Below are positions 7,089 through 20,609 of a stretch of 64,000 bases of DNA, piece after piece. The stretch is from Erinaceus europaeus. Its lineage: Eukaryota > Chordata > Mammalia > Eulipotyphla > Erinaceidae. A program made the translations under genes and the position numbers. The stretch lies in NCBI RefSeq assembly GCF_950295315.1, contig NW_026647566.1:1-64000 (forward strand), written 5' to 3'. The notes under the pieces were generated by a model, which was given only the letters and a program-made list of their open reading frames with translations, made no database searches and was not told the origin of the DNA. Within the stretch, counting starts at the first letter, position 1, and each line of letters begins with the position of its first letter.

Positions 7089-10000
7089 TCAATCCATAAA
7101 TGAAGAAGTAATACAGGTAACAGAGACGTATATGTCCCTGTGTGTTTCCACTGAGTTAATGTAAATGCACTTTTATTTACTTCTTCATTTATTGATTACC
7201 TTGCCACGAGAATTTCTTTTCATTGCTAAAAAAAAGTGTCCCATCAAGGGTACCAGGTGGTGCCACACCCTGTGAAGCACTCATGTTACGATGCAGGAGG
7301 ACTGGGCCTCAACACCCTGGTCCCCACCTGCCAGGGGAAATCTTTACAAGTGGTGCAGAAGTGCTGCAGGTGTTTCTCTCTGTGTCTCAAACTCCCTCTC
7401 CCTCCCTTCCCTCTCAATTGCTGTCTATTTATTCCAGTGAATAATCAAGAAAATAGAAAGTAAAAAAAGAAAAAGGAAAAGGAAATATTCCACGACTTCA
7501 AATGGGCCACTCAGGACAATGCATTCCTTGTTAAGATGCTCACAGCATTCCATATGCAGAAAGGCAAAGACACCATGTATTTTTTAACCCAGTTTTTATA
7601 TTTATTTATTTATTTATTTATTTAGGTGCTTACTCATTTTTGTCATTGATGAATTAATGTTTTACATTTGACATTGACTAAGGATCTGACACCAGCGGTC
7701 TCCAGTACCCCTAGATGGTACTCTCCCTCTACAAAATTGATCCATTGACCTGTCCATCCATCCATCCACCCATCCATCTATCCATCCATCCATCCATCCA
7801 TCCATCCACCAGTAAACAAAGCTAAGTACAAAAGGAGATCTCTCCTTGAATGAATCTCTCCTTAGGTGAAGACAATCAACGATGCACAGGTAGGTTGCAA
7901 AGGGGCCAGTTTGGCTGAATATGGCAGAGGGTCTGAACCAGGGAATGTGTTGGGGCGTGTGGGTGTGGGTGGGGTGAGCCGGAGACCCTGTGAGCTGGGT
8001 CACATTAGGGGCAGGCAGGGGGTGGAAGGGGTTGCGAACAGCTGTCACTGGAGAACCATCACAAGTGCCGGAGCTGGCGAGCAGGGCACCTGGAAGAGAG
8101 GACAGACAAAGGAGAGAAGCAAAGTGCGGAGGAGAGGATAGGGGAGAGGATGGTGAGGACAGGAGAGGACAGGAGAGGACAGGAGGGGAGGGGACCTGAG
8201 AAACCTACCTGGACAAAGGCAGCATACAGATATCCAGGAAGGCAGGCAGGCATGCAGGCAGCTCTGGCCTGGGCTCCCTGGATCCTGGGCACACCTCCAC
8301 CTGTCTTCTCTTGCCTGCCAGCCCTGAGGTCCCTCGTCGGTCAGCACTGTCTTCCGATCCTTCTGTCCCTCTGTGCCAGGGCCCAGGCATCTGGCGCTGT
8401 TGCCTGACCTAGTGGCAGGGCAGTTGGGCTGACCCGTGCCAGTGTGGCCAGCACAGAATGCCAGGGGCTAGGACATCACAGAGGGCTCCTGTGGTTGCTA
8501 GGCCACGGGGACCCTGCCCATCCAGTTGACCAGCAGCCATGACACCCACACTGAACTTGACCTGAGGGGTGGTGGCCAGCCACCAGAGCCAGAGCCCCAG
8601 GGCAAAGCAGGTGCTGGTCGGTCGGGCCAAGGGGCTCTGGGCAGATTGGTGTGTGTCTGGGCATGGGGCTGGCATCTGACAGCCCAGGGCTGGGGACCAA
8701 GGTCCGCCAGGCCCCTGTCCCACCATGTACACTGACACACAGTCTTGCTGACTGACTGACAGTCCCCGCCCCAGAGATACCCACACCAGGTCCCTGGGTG
8801 CCCTGAGCTGCCCCTGAGGGTTGGTGGGTGCCTGCGTGGACACATGCCTCCATAATGGAGGACTCTATTAATCCCGTTGCCTAATGACAGCTGCCCTCCT
8901 GCCCCTCCTCCTCCTCTTCTTCTTCCTCCTCCTCTTCCTCCTCCTCCTCCTCCTTCTCCTCCTCCTCCTCCACCTCCACCTCCTCTTCCTCATCCTCAGA
9001 TGGACTCAATCAGGGCCCTTTGCCTAGGCAAGCCAGGGCTGCTGCTCTGGCTGCTGCAGCTTCTATCCAGTGGGTGGGTGCAGGAATCTGTTCCTGTCAG
9101 TCCCTGATTCCTGGGAACTTCCATGCCTCCAGCTCCCCCCACTCTCTAGTCCAGACCCCTCCTCAAGGATGCCCCCTTTCCCCTTGCCCTCTGTCCCCCA
9201 GCTTCCCAACTAACATCTACTGTGTGCCTCCCTGTGCAACTTTACTGCCACCAAGCTTCTGTCCTTCAGCCCTGAGGGCCCAGGGCCAGCCCAGAAGCCA
9301 TCTCACCATCCAGCAGGGGGACCTGCCCTAACCCCCTGCCACCACACCCACACACTCGGCCCTGCACACACTCACGGGCTGCCCTGCCAGTAGCCTCTCA
9401 AACAGTCTCCTTCTGCCCCCTAGTCCCCTTACAGCCTCTGCCACGGCCCCCACAGACACCTGGGCATCAGCAGCGCAGACATGCAAACAGCTCCCCTCGC
9501 CCCCACTCCATTTGCTCCAAGGTTGTCAAGAGTCTTTTTTTCATGCTGTAGGGGAGGGAGTTGAGACAGTCCAATGTCCTGGGGAGCAAGAACTGCAAAC
9601 AGTCCATCTACAATGTAACATTTGGGTCTCAGGCCGCCCAATCCCTAGTGCGCTGTGCAGACCTTTGACTGGCAAAAACACCCCATCTGAGCGTGAGATC
9701 TGGCTGGGCTAGTGGCTCTTTCTGTGGACTAAGAGACAGACAGACAGAGTTTTCAGGTTCAAAACCTATACTTCCCAGAAGATGGTCATTCACTTCTGTA
9801 AAAAAAAAAAAAAAAAAAAAAAAAGGCTTTTAATTTTTTTCCCCTGCCTGGGTAACCTGTCTGCTGCCTGTTTCAAAGTGAAAAAAGGGAAAAATCTTTT
9901 TTGGAGGGAAGAGGACCAAAATGCAGGCAGGTGGACTCCGTGGAGAGTGGATGGGGAGTTGCTCCTGCCCTGGCACTAGAGCCCCAGCTGCTGTTCCAGG

Positions 10001-10134
10001 TGCTCTCTGATACCAGAGATCTCCGTGTGTCGTGTCATGACACTGTCTCCAGGACTGACCCACAGGATAATGCGGCTTCAAAACGAGGCAGGTCATACTG
10101 CCTTCAAAAGTAAATCCAGGGAGTTTTGGCGGTA
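6755..10134 (+). repeat. Macrosatellite unit 3 (3380 bp), long-indel form
   Basis: ATCC tract 7753-7808 (7 repeats), then the 13-base insertion form near 7849-7865 and the linked GCTGGCGAGC variant near 8076. G-quadruplex motif 7952-7974, pyrimidine tract 8902-8997, CTCF-like sites 9310 and 9413, A-run of 25 at 9800-9824. Private variants include TTACGATG inside SINE B, CCTAATGACAG before the pyrimidine tract and CCCAGAAGCC near 9291. Confidence 0.95.
7248..7485 (+). mobile_element. SINE B copy 3
   Basis: Private CCTGTGAAGC, TTACGATG and ACTCCCTCTCC. Confidence 0.78.
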
Positions 10135-10468
10135 TGTCAGAGGGTTAAGGGCTTGTGGCGCTCACAAAAAGAGGGGACAGGTGGAAGGATCTGGGGTCTG
10201 GCCCCCAGACCGCCACCTGCAGGGGATTCGCTTTACAGGGGGTGAAGCAGGTCTTTAGGAGCTCTATCTTTCTCTTCCACCCTGTATTTCCTCTGCTCTC
10301 TCCTTTTGTGTCTGTCAGATGCAAGGTCAGTAAAAACAACAACAACAAAAACAATAACCACCACAGTGACCAAGCTACAAGGGCAGCGAAAGGGGAACAA
10401 ATGGAGTGCAGGAGCTGTGGATTATTCGTGGCGAAGGCATCAGCTGTGGCAATAACCCCTTGAGGCAA
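10119..10468 (+). mobile_element. SINE A copy 4
   Basis: No internal length change compared with the copy at 3355. Confidence 0.8.
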
Positions 10469-13400
10469 TCAATCCATAAATGAAGAGGTAATACAGGTAA
10501 CAGAGACGTATATGTCCCTGTGTGTTTCCACTGAGTTAATGTAAATGCACTTTTATTTACTTCTTCATTTATTTATTACCTTGCCACGAGAATTTCTTTT
10601 CATTGCTAAAAAAAAGTGTCCCATCAAGGGTACCAGGTGGTGCCACACCCAGTGAAGCACTCATGTTACAATGCAGGAGGACTGGGCCTCAACACCCTGG
10701 TCCCCACCTGGCAGGGGAAATCTTTACAAGTGGTGCAGAAGTGCTGCAGGTGTTTCTCTCTGTGTCTCATACTCTCTCTCCCTCCCTTCCCTCTCAATTG
10801 CTGTCTATTTATTCCAGTGAATAATCAAGAAAATAGAAAGTAAAAAAAGAAAAAGGAAAAGGAAATATTCCACGACTTCAAATGGGCCACTCAGGACAAT
10901 GCATTCCTTGTTAAGATGCTCACAGCATTCCATATGCAGAAAGGCAAAGACACCATGTATTTTTTAACCCAGTTTTTATATTTATTTATTTATTTATTTA
11001 TTTAGGTGCTTATCATTTTTGTCATTGATGAATTAATGTTTTACATTTGACATTGACTAAGGATCTGACACCAGCGGTCTCCAGTACCCCTAGATGGTAC
11101 TCTCCCTCTACAAAATTGATCCATTGACCTGTCCATCCATCCATCCACCCATCCATCTATCCATCCATCCATCCATCCATCCATCCATCCATCCATCCAT
11201 CCACCAGTAAACAAAGCTAAGTACAAAAGGAGATCTCTCCTGAATGGTGAAGACAATCAACGATGCACAGGTAGGTTGCAAAGGGGCCAGTTTGGCTGAA
11301 TAGGGCAGAGGGTCTGAACCAGGGAATGTGTTGGGGCGTGTGGGTGTGGGTGGGGTGAGCCGGAGACCCTGTGAGCTGGGTCACATTAGGGGCAGGCAGG
11401 GGGTGGAAGGGGTTGCGAACAGCTGTCACTGGAGAACCATCACAAGTGCCGGAGCTGGTGAGCAGGGCACCTGGAAGAGAGGACAGACAAAGGAGAGAAG
11501 CAAAGTGCAGAGGAGAGGATAGGGGAGAGGATGGTGAGGACAGGAGAGGACAGGAGAGGACAGGAGGGGAGGGGACCTGAGAAACCTACCTGGACAAAGG
11601 CAGCATACAGATATCCAGGAAGGCAGGCAGGCATGCAGGCAGCTCTGGCCTGGGCTCCCTGGATCCCGGGCACACCTCCACCTGTCTTCTCTTGCCTGCC
11701 AGCCCTGAGGTCCCTCGTCGGTCAGCACTGTCTTCTGATCCTTCTGTCCCTCTGTGCCAGGGCCCAGGCATCTGGCGCTGTTGCCTGACCTAGTGGCAGG
11801 GCAGTTGGGCTGACCCGTGCCAGTGTGGCCAGCACAGAATGCCAGGGGCTAGGACATCACAGAGGGCTCCTGTGGTTGCTAGGCCACGGGGACCCTGCCC
11901 ATCCAGTTGACCAGCAGCCATGACACCCACACTGAACTTGACCTGAGGGGTGGTGGCCAGCCACCAGAGCCAGAGCCCCAGGGCAAAGCAGGTGCTGGTC
12001 GGCCGGGCCAAGGGGCTCTGGGCAGATTGGTGTGTGTCTGGGCATGGGGCTGGCATCTGACAGCCCAGGGCTGGGGACCAAGGTCCGCCAGGCCCCTGTC
12101 CCACCATGTACACTGACACACAGTCTTGCTGACTGACTGACAGTCCCCGCCCCAGAGATACCCACACCAGGTCCCTGGGTGCCCTGAGCTGCCCCTGAGG
12201 GTTGGTGGGTGCCTGCGTGGACACATGCCTCCGTAATGGAGGACTCTATTAATCCCGTTGCCTACTGACAGCTGCCCTCCTGCCCCTCCTCCTCCTCTTC
12301 TTCTTCCTCCTCCTCTTCCTCCTCCTCCTCCTCCTTCTCCTCCTCCTCCTCCACCTCCACCTCCTCTTCCTCATCCTCAGATGGACTCAATCAGGGCACT
12401 TTGCCTAGGCAAGCCAGGGCTGCTGCTCTGGCTGCTGCAGCTTCTATCCAGTGGGTGGGTGCAGGAATCTGTTCCTGTCAGTCCCTGATTCCTGGGACCT
12501 TCCATGCCTCCAGCTCCCCCCACTCTCTAGTCCAGACCCCTCCTCAAGGATGCCCCCTTTCCCCTTGCCCTCTGTCCCCCAGCTTCCCAACTAACATCTA
12601 CTGTGTGCCTCCCTGTGCAACTTTACTGCCACCAAGCTTCTGTCCTTCAGCCCTGAGGGCCCAGGGCCAGCTCAGCTGCCATCTCACCATCCAGCAGGGG
12701 GACCTGCCCTAACCCCCTGCCACCACACCCACACACTCGGCCCTGCACACACTCACGGGCTGCCCTGCCAGTAGCCTCTCAAACAGTCTCCTTCTGCCCC
12801 CTAGTCCCCTTACAGCCTCTGCCACGGCCCCCACAGACACCTGGGCATCAGCAGCGCAGACATGCAAACAGCTCCCCTCGCCCCCACTCCATTTGCTCCA
12901 AGGTTGTCAAGAGTCTTTTTTTCATGCTGTAGGGGAGGGAGTTGAGACAGTCCAATGTCCTGGGGAGCAAGAACTGCAAACAGTCCATCTACAATGTAAC
13001 ATTTGGGTCTCAGGCCGCCCAATCCCTAGTGCACTGTGCAGACCTTTGACTGGCAAAAACACCCCATCTGAGCGTGAGATCTGGCTGGGCTAGTGGCTCT
13101 TTCTGTGGACTAAGAGACAGACAGACAGAGTTTTCAGGTTCAAAACCTATACTTCCCAGAAGATGGTCATTCACTTCTGTAAAAAAAAAAAAAAAAAAAA
13201 AAAAGGCTTTTAATTTTTTTTCCCCTGCCTGGGTAACCTGTCTGCTGCCTGTTTCAAAGTGAAAAAAGGGAAAAAATCTTTTTTGGAGGGAAGAGGACCA
13301 AAATGCAGGCAGGTGGACTCCGTGGAGAGTGGATGGGGAGTTGCTCCTGCCCTGGCACTAGAGCCCCAGCTGCTGTTCCAGGTGCTCTCTGATACCAGAG

Positions 13401-13516
13401 ATCTCCGTGTGTCGTGTCATGACACTGTCTCCAGGACTGACCCACAGGATAATGCGGCTTCAAAACGAGGCAGGTCATACTGCCTTCAAAAGTAAATCCA
13501 GGGAGTTTTGGCGGTA
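10135..13516 (+). repeat. Macrosatellite unit 4 (3382 bp)
   Basis: Short indel form (CTCCTGAATGG). ATCC tract 11132-11203 (11 repeats), G-quadruplex motif 11333-11355, pyrimidine tract 12283-12378, CTCF-like sites 12691 and 12794, A-run of 24 at 13181-13204. One base is missing after the TTTA tract (GTGCTTATCATT). Shares GAAGAGGTAATAC with units 5, 12 and 16. Confidence 0.95.
10628..10865 (+). mobile_element. SINE B copy 4
   Basis: CACCTGGCAGGGG form; private TCTCATACTC in the TC segment. Confidence 0.78.
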
Positions 13517-13850
13517 TGTCAGAGGGTTAAGGGCTTGTGGCGCTCACAAAAAGAGGGGACAGGTGGAAGGATCTGGGGTCTGGCCCCCAGACCGCCACCT
13601 GCAGGGGATTCGCTTTACAGGGGGTGAAGCAGGTCTTTAGGAGCTCTATCTTTCTCTTCCACCCTGTATTTCCTCTGCTCTCTCCTTTTGTGTCTGTCAG
13701 ATGCAAGGTCAGTAAAAACAACAACAACAAAAACAATAACCACCACAGTGACCAAGCTACAAGGGCAGCGAAAGGGGAACAAATGGAGTGCAGGAGCTGT
13801 GGATTATTCGTGGCGAAGGCATCAGCTGTGGCAATAACCCCTTGAGGCAA
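13501..13850 (+). mobile_element. SINE A copy 5
   Basis: No internal length change; reads like copy 4. Confidence 0.8.
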
Positions 13851-16560
13851 TCAATCCATAAATGAAGAGGTAATACAGGTAACAGAGACGTATATGTCCC
13901 TGTGTGTTTCCACTGAGTTAATGTAAATGCACTTTTATTTACTTCTTCATTTATTTATTACCTTGCCACGAGAATTTCTTTTCATTGCTAAAATAAAGTG
14001 TCCCATCAAGGGTACCAGGTGGTGCCACACCCAGTGAAGCACTCATGTTACAATGCAGGAGGACTGGGCCTCAACACCCTGGTCCCCACCTGCCAGGGGA
14101 AATCTTTACAAGTGGTGCAGAAGTGCTGCAGGTGTTTCTCTCTGTGTCTCAAACTCTCTCTCCCTCCCTTCCCTCTCAATTGCTGTCTATTTATTCCAGT
14201 GAATAATCAAGAAAATAGAAAGTAAAAAAAGAAAAAGGAAAAGGAAATATTCCACGACTTCAAATGGGCCACTCAGGACAATGCATTCCTTGTTAAGATG
14301 CTCACAGCATTCCATATGCAGAAAGGCAAAGACACCATGTATTTTTTAACCCAGTTTTTATATTTATTTATTTATTTATTTATTTAGGTGCTTACTCATT
14401 TTTGTCATTGATGAATTAATGTTTTACATTTGACATTGACTAAGGATCTGACACCAGCGGTCTCCAGTACCCCTAGATGGTACTCTCCCTCTACAAAATT
14501 GATCCATTGACCTGTCCATCCATCCATCCACCCATCCATCTATCCATCCATCCATCCATCCATCCATCCATCCATCCATCCATCCACCAGTAAACAAAGC
14601 TAAGTACAAAAGGAGATCTCTCCTGAATGGTGAAGACAATCAACGATGCACAGGTAGGTTGCAAAGGGGCCAGTTTGGCTGAATAGGGCAGAGGGGCTGA
14701 ACCAGGGAATGTGTTGGGGCGTGTGGGTGTGGGTGGGGTGAGCCGGAGACCCTGTGAGCTGGGTCACATTAGGGGCAGGCAGGGGGTGGAAGGGGTTGCG
14801 AACAGCTGTCACTGGAAAACCATCACAAGTGCCGGAGCTGGTGAGCAGGGCACCTGGAAGAGAGGACAGACAAAGGAGAGAAGCAAAGTGCAGAGGAGAG
14901 GATAGGGGAGAGGATGGTGAGGACAGGAGAGGACAGGAGAGGACAGGAGGGGAGGGGACCTGAGAAACCTACCTGGACAAAGGCAGCATACAGATATCCA
15001 GGAAGGCAGGCAGGCATGCAGGCAGCTCTGGCCTGGGCTCCCTGGATCCCGGGCACACCTCCACCTGTCTTCTCTTGCCTGCCAGCCCTGAGGTCCCTCG
15101 TCGGTCAGCACTGTCTTCTGATCCTTCTGTCCCTCTGTGCCAGGGCCCAGGCATCTGGCGCTGTTGCCTGACCTAGTGGCAGGGCAGTTGGGCTGACCCG
15201 TGCCAGTGTGGCCAGCACAGAATGCCAGGGGCTAGGACATCACAGAGGGCTCCTGTGGTTGCTAGGCCACGGGGACCCTGCCCATCCAGTTGACCAGCAG
15301 CCATGACACCCACACTGAACTTGACCTGAGGGGTGGTGGCCAGCCACCAGAGCCAGAGCCCCAGGGCAAAGCAGGTGCTGGTCGGCCGGGCCAAGGGGCT
15401 CTGGGCAGATTGGTGTGTGTCTGGGCATGGGGCTGGCATCTGACAGCCCAGGGCTGGGGACCAAGGTCCGCCAGGCCCCTGTCCCACCATGTGCACTGAC
15501 ACACAGTCTTGCTGACTGACTGACAGTCCCCGCCCCAGAGATACCCACACCAGGTCCCTGGGTGCCCTGAGCTGCCCCTGAGGGTTGGTGGGTGCCTGCG
15601 TGGACACATGTCTCCGTAATGGAGGACTCTATTAATCCCGTTGCCTACTGACAGCTGCCCTCCTGCCCCTCCTCCTCCTCTTCTTCTTCCTCCTCCTCTT
15701 CCTCCTCCTCCTCCTCCTTCTCCTCCTCCTCCTCCACCTCCACCTCCTCTTCCTCATCCTCAGATGGACTCAATCAGGGCCCTTTGCCTAGGCAAGCCAG
15801 GGCTGCTGCTCTGGCTGCTGCAGCTTCTATCCAGTGGGTGGGTGCAGGAATCTGTTCCTGTCAGTCCCTGATTCCTGGGACCTTCCATGCCTCCAGCTCC
15901 CCCCACTCTCTAGTCCAGACCCCTCCTCAAGGATGCCCCCTTTCCCCTTGCCCTCTGTCCCCCAGCTTCCCAACTAACATCTACTGTGTGCCTCCCTGTG
16001 CAACTTTACTGCCACCAAGCTTCTGTCCTTCAGCCCTGAGGGCCCAGGGCCAGCCCAGCTGCCATCTCACCATCCAGCAGGGGGACCTGCCCTAACCCCC
16101 TGCCACCACACCCACACACTCGGCCCTGCACACACTCACGGGCTGCCCTGCCAGTAGCCTCTCAAACAGTCTCCTTCTGCCCCCTAGTCCCCTTACAGCC
16201 TCTGCCACGGCCCCCACAGACACCTGGGCATCAGCAGCGCAGACATGCAAACAGCTCCCCTCGCCCCCACTCCATTTGCTCCAAGGTTGTCAAGAGTCTT
16301 TTTTTCATGCTGTAGGGGAGGGAGTTGAGACAGTCCAATGTCCTGGGGAGCAAGAACTGCAAACAGTCCATCTACAATGTAACATTTGGGTCTCAGGCCG
16401 CCCAATCCCTAGTGCGCTGTGCAGACCTTTGACTGGCAAAAACACCCCATCTGAGCGTGAGATCTGGCTGGGCTAGTGGCTCTTTCTGTGGACTAAGAGA
16501 CAGACAGACAGAGTTTTCAGGTTCAAAACCTATACTTCCCAGAAGATGGTCATTCACTTC

Positions 16561-16595
<35 letters not shown>

Positions 16596-16903
16596 TTTTA
16601 ATTTTTTTCCCCTGCCTGGGTAACCTGTCTGCTGCCTGTTTCAAAGTGAAAAAAGGGAAAAAATCTTTTTTGGAGGGAAGAGGACCAAAATGCAGGCAGG
16701 TGGACTCCGTGGAGAGTGGATGGGGAGTTGCTCCTGCCCTGGCACTAGAGCCCCAGCTGCTGTTCCAGGTGCTCTCTGATACCAGAGATCTCCGTGTGTC
16801 GTGTCATGACACTGTCTCCAGGACTGACCCACAGGATAATGCGGCTTCAAAACGAGGCAGGTCATACTGCCTTCATAAGTAAATCCAGGGAGTTTTGGCG
16901 GTA
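13517..16903 (+). repeat. Macrosatellite unit 5 (3387 bp)
   Basis: Short form. ATCC tract 14515-14586 (11 repeats), G-quadruplex motif 14716-14738, pyrimidine tract 15666-15761, CTCF-like sites 16074 and 16177, A-run of 29 at 16564-16592. Has the AATAAA substitution before SINE B (as unit 2) and private GGAAAACC near 14814. Confidence 0.95.
14010..14247 (+). mobile_element. SINE B copy 5
   Basis: CACCTGCCAGGGG form; AATAAA just upstream. Confidence 0.78.
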
Positions 16904-17237
16904 TGTCAGAGGGTTAAGGGCTTGTGGCGCTCACAAAAAGAGGGGACAGGTGGAAGGATCTGGGGTCTGGCCCCCAGACCGCCACCTGCAGGGGATTCGT
17001 TTTACAGGGGGTGAAGCAGGTCTTTAGGAGCTCTATCTTTCTCTTCCACCCTGTATTTCCTCTGCTCTCTCCTTTTGTGTCTGTCAGATGCAAGGTCAGT
17101 AAAAACAACAACAACAAAAACAATAACCACCACAGTGACCAAGCTACAAGGGCAGCGAAAGGGGAACAAATGGAGTGCAGGAGCTGTGGATTATTCGTGG
17201 CGAAGGCATCAGCTGTGGCAATAACCCCTTGAGGCAA
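16888..17237 (+). mobile_element. SINE A copy 6
   Basis: Private C to T change giving GATTCGTTTTAC. Confidence 0.8.
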
Positions 17238-20200
17238 TCAATCCATAAATGAAGAAGTAATACAGGTAACAGAGACGTATATGTCCCTGTGTGTTTCCAC
17301 TGAGTTAATGTAAATGCACTTTTATTTACTTCTTCATTTATTTATTACCTTGCCACGAGAATTTCTTTTCATTGCTAAAAAAAAGTGTCCCATCAAGGGT
17401 ACCAGGTGGTGCCACACCCAGTGAAGCACTCATGTTACAATGCAGGAGGACTGGGCCTCAACACCCTGGTCCCCACCTGGCAGGGGAAATCTTTACAAGT
17501 GGTGCAGAAGTGCTGCAGGTGTTTCTCTCTGTGTCTCAAACTCTCTCTCCCTCCCTTCCCTCTCAATTGCTGTCTATTTATTCCAGTGAATAATCAAGAA
17601 AATAGAAAGTAAAAAAAGAAAAAGGAAAAGGAAATATTCCACGACTTCAAATGGGCCACTCAGGACAATGCATTCCTTGTTAAGATGCTCACAGCATTCC
17701 ATATGCAGAAAGGCAAAGACACCATGTATTTTTTAACCCAGTTTTTATATTTATTTATTTATTTATTTATTTAGGTGCTTACTCATTTTTGTCATTGATG
17801 AATTAATGTTTTACATTTGACATTGACTAAGGATCTGACACCAGCGGTCTCCAGTACCCCTAGATGGTACTCTCCCTCTACAAAATTGATCCATTGACCT
17901 GTCCATCCATCCATCCACCCATCCATCTATCCATCCATCCATCCATCCATCCATCCATCCACCAGTAAACAAAGCTAAGTACAAAAGGAGATCTCTCCTG
18001 AATGGTGAAGACAATCAACGATGCACAGGTAGGTTGCAAAGGGGCCAGTTTGGCTGAATAGGGCAGAGGGTCTGAAGCAGGGAATGTGTTGGGGCGTGTG
18101 GGTGTGGGTGGGGTGAGCTGGAGACCCTGTGAGCTGGGTCACATTAGGGGCAGGCAGGGGGTGGAAGGGGTTGCGAACAGCTGTCACTGGAGAACCATCA
18201 CAAGTGCCGGAGCTGGTGAGCAGGGCACCTGGAAGAGAGGACAGACAAAGGAGAGAAGCAAAGTGCAGAGGAGAGGATAGGGGAGAGGATGGTGAGGACA
18301 GGAGAGGACAGGAGAGGACAGGAGGGGAGGGGACCTGAGAAACCTACCTGGACAAAGGCAGCATACAGATATCCAGGAAGGCAGGCAGGCATGCAGGCAG
18401 CTCTGGCCTGGGCTCCCTGGATCCCGGGCACACCTCCACCTGTCTTCTCTTGCCTGCCAGCCCTGAGGTCCCTCGTCGGTCAGCACTGTCTTCTGATCCT
18501 TCTGTCCCTCTGTGCCAGGGCCCAGGCATCTGGCGCTGTTGCCTGACCTAGTGGCAGGGCAGTTGGGCTGACCCGTGCCAGTGTGGCCAGCACAGAATGC
18601 CAGGGGCTAGGACATCACAGAGGGCTCCTGTGGTTGCTAGGCCACGGGGACCCTGCCCATCCAGTTGACCAGCAGCCATGACACCCACACTGAACTTGAC
18701 CTGAGGGGTGGTGGCCAGCCACCAGAGCCAGAGCCCCAGGGCAAAGCAGGTGCTGGTCGGCCGGGCCAAGGGGCTCTGGGCAGATTGGTGTGTGTCTGGG
18801 CATGGGGCTGGCATCTGACAGCCCAGGGCTGGGGACCAAGGTCCGCCAGGCCCCTGTCCCACCATGTGCACTGACACACAGTCTTGCTGACTGACTGACA
18901 GTCCCCGCCCCAGAGATACCCACACCAGGTCCCTGGGTGCCCTGAGCTGCCCCTGAGGGTTGGTGGGTGCCTGCGTGGACACATGCCTCCGTAATGGAGG
19001 ACTCTATTAATCCCGTTGCCTACTGACAGCTGCCCTCCTGCCCCTCCTCCTCCTCTTCTTCTTCCTCCTCCTCTTCCTCCTCCTCCTCCTCCTTCTCCTC
19101 CTCCTCCTCCACATCCACCTCCTCTTCCTCATCCTCAGATGGACTCAATCAGGGCCCTTTGCCTAGGCAAGCCAGGGCTGCTGCTCTGGCTGCTGCAGCT
19201 TCTATCCAGTGGGTGGGTGCAGGAATCTGTTCCTGTCAGTCCCTGATTCCTGGGACCTTCCATGCCTCCAGCTCCCCCCACTCTCTAGTCCAGACCCCTC
19301 CTCAAGGATGCCCCCTTTCCCCTTGCCCTCTGTCCCCCAGCTTCCCAACTAACATCTACTGTGTGCCTCCCTGTGCAACTTTACTGCCACCAAGCTTCTG
19401 TCCTTCAGCCCTGAGGGCCCAGGGCCAGCCCAGCTGCCATCTCACCATCCAGCAGGGGGACCTGCCCTAACCCCCTGCCACCACACCCACACACTCGGCC
19501 CTGCACACACTCACGGGCTGCCCTGCCAGTAGCCTCTCAAACAGTCTCCTTCTGCCCCCTAGTCCCCTTACAGCCTCTGCCACGGCCCCCACAGACACCT
19601 GGGCATCAGCAGCGCAGACATGCAAACAGCTCCCCTCGCCCCCACTCCATTTGCTCCAAGGTTGTCAAGAGTCTTTTTTTCATGCTGTAGGGGAGGGAGT
19701 TGAGACAGTCCAATGCCCTGGGGAGCAAGAACTGCAAACAGTCCATCTACAATGTAACATTTGGGTCTCAGGCCGCCCAATCCCTAGTGCGCTGTGCAGA
19801 CCTTTGACTGGCAAAAACACCCCATCTGAGCGTGAGATCTGGCTGGGCTAGTGGCTCTTTCTGTGGACTAAGAGACAGACAGACAGAGTTTTCAGGTTCA
19901 AAACCTATACTTCCCAGAAGATGGTCATTCACTTCTGTAAAAAAAAAAAAAAAAAAAAAAAAAAGGCTTTTAATTTTTTTCCCCTGCCTGGGTAACCTGT
20001 CTGCTGCCTGTTTCAAAGTGAAAAAAGGGAAAAAATCTTTTTTGGAGGGAAGAGGACCAAAATGCAGGCAGGTGGACTCCGTGGAGAGTGGATGGGGAGT
20101 TGCTCCTGCCCTGGCACTAGAGCCCCAGCTGCTGTTCCAGGTGCTCTCTGATACCAGAGATCTCCGTGTGTCGTGTCATGACACTGTCTCCAGGACTGAC

Positions 20201-20275
20201 CCACAGGATAATGCGGCTTCAAAACGAGGCAGGTCATACTGCCTTCAAAAGTAAATCCAGGGAGTTTTGGCGGTA
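16904..20275 (+). repeat. Macrosatellite unit 6 (3372 bp)
   Basis: Short form. ATCC tract 17902-17961 (8 repeats), G-quadruplex motif 18091-18113, pyrimidine tract 19041-19136 with a private A (CCACATCCACC), CTCF-like sites 19449 and 19552, A-run of 26 at 19939-19964. Private variants include GATTCGTTTTAC in SINE A and CAATGCCCTGG near 19711. Confidence 0.95.
17397..17634 (+). mobile_element. SINE B copy 6
   Basis: CACCTGGCAGGGG form. Confidence 0.78.
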
Positions 20276-20609
20276 TGTCAGAGGGTTAAGGGCTTGTGGC
20301 GCTCACAAAAAGAGGGGACAGGTGGAAGGATGTGGGGTCTGGCCCCCAGACCGCCACCTGCAGGGGATTCGCTTTACAGGGGGTGAAGCAGGTCTTTAGG
20401 AGCTCTATCTTTCTCTTCCACCCTGTATTTCCTCTGCTCTCTCCTTTTGTGTCTGTCAGATACAAGGTCAGTAAAAACAACAACAACAAAAACAATAACC
20501 ACCACAGTGACCAAGCTACAAGGGCAGCGAAAGGGGAACAAATGGAGTGCAGGAGCTGTGGATTATTCGTGGCGAAGGCATCAGCTGTGGCAATAACCCC
20601 TTGAGGCAA
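20260..20609 (+). mobile_element. SINE A copy 7
   Basis: Private changes GGATGTGGGG and CAGATACAAGG. Confidence 0.8.
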
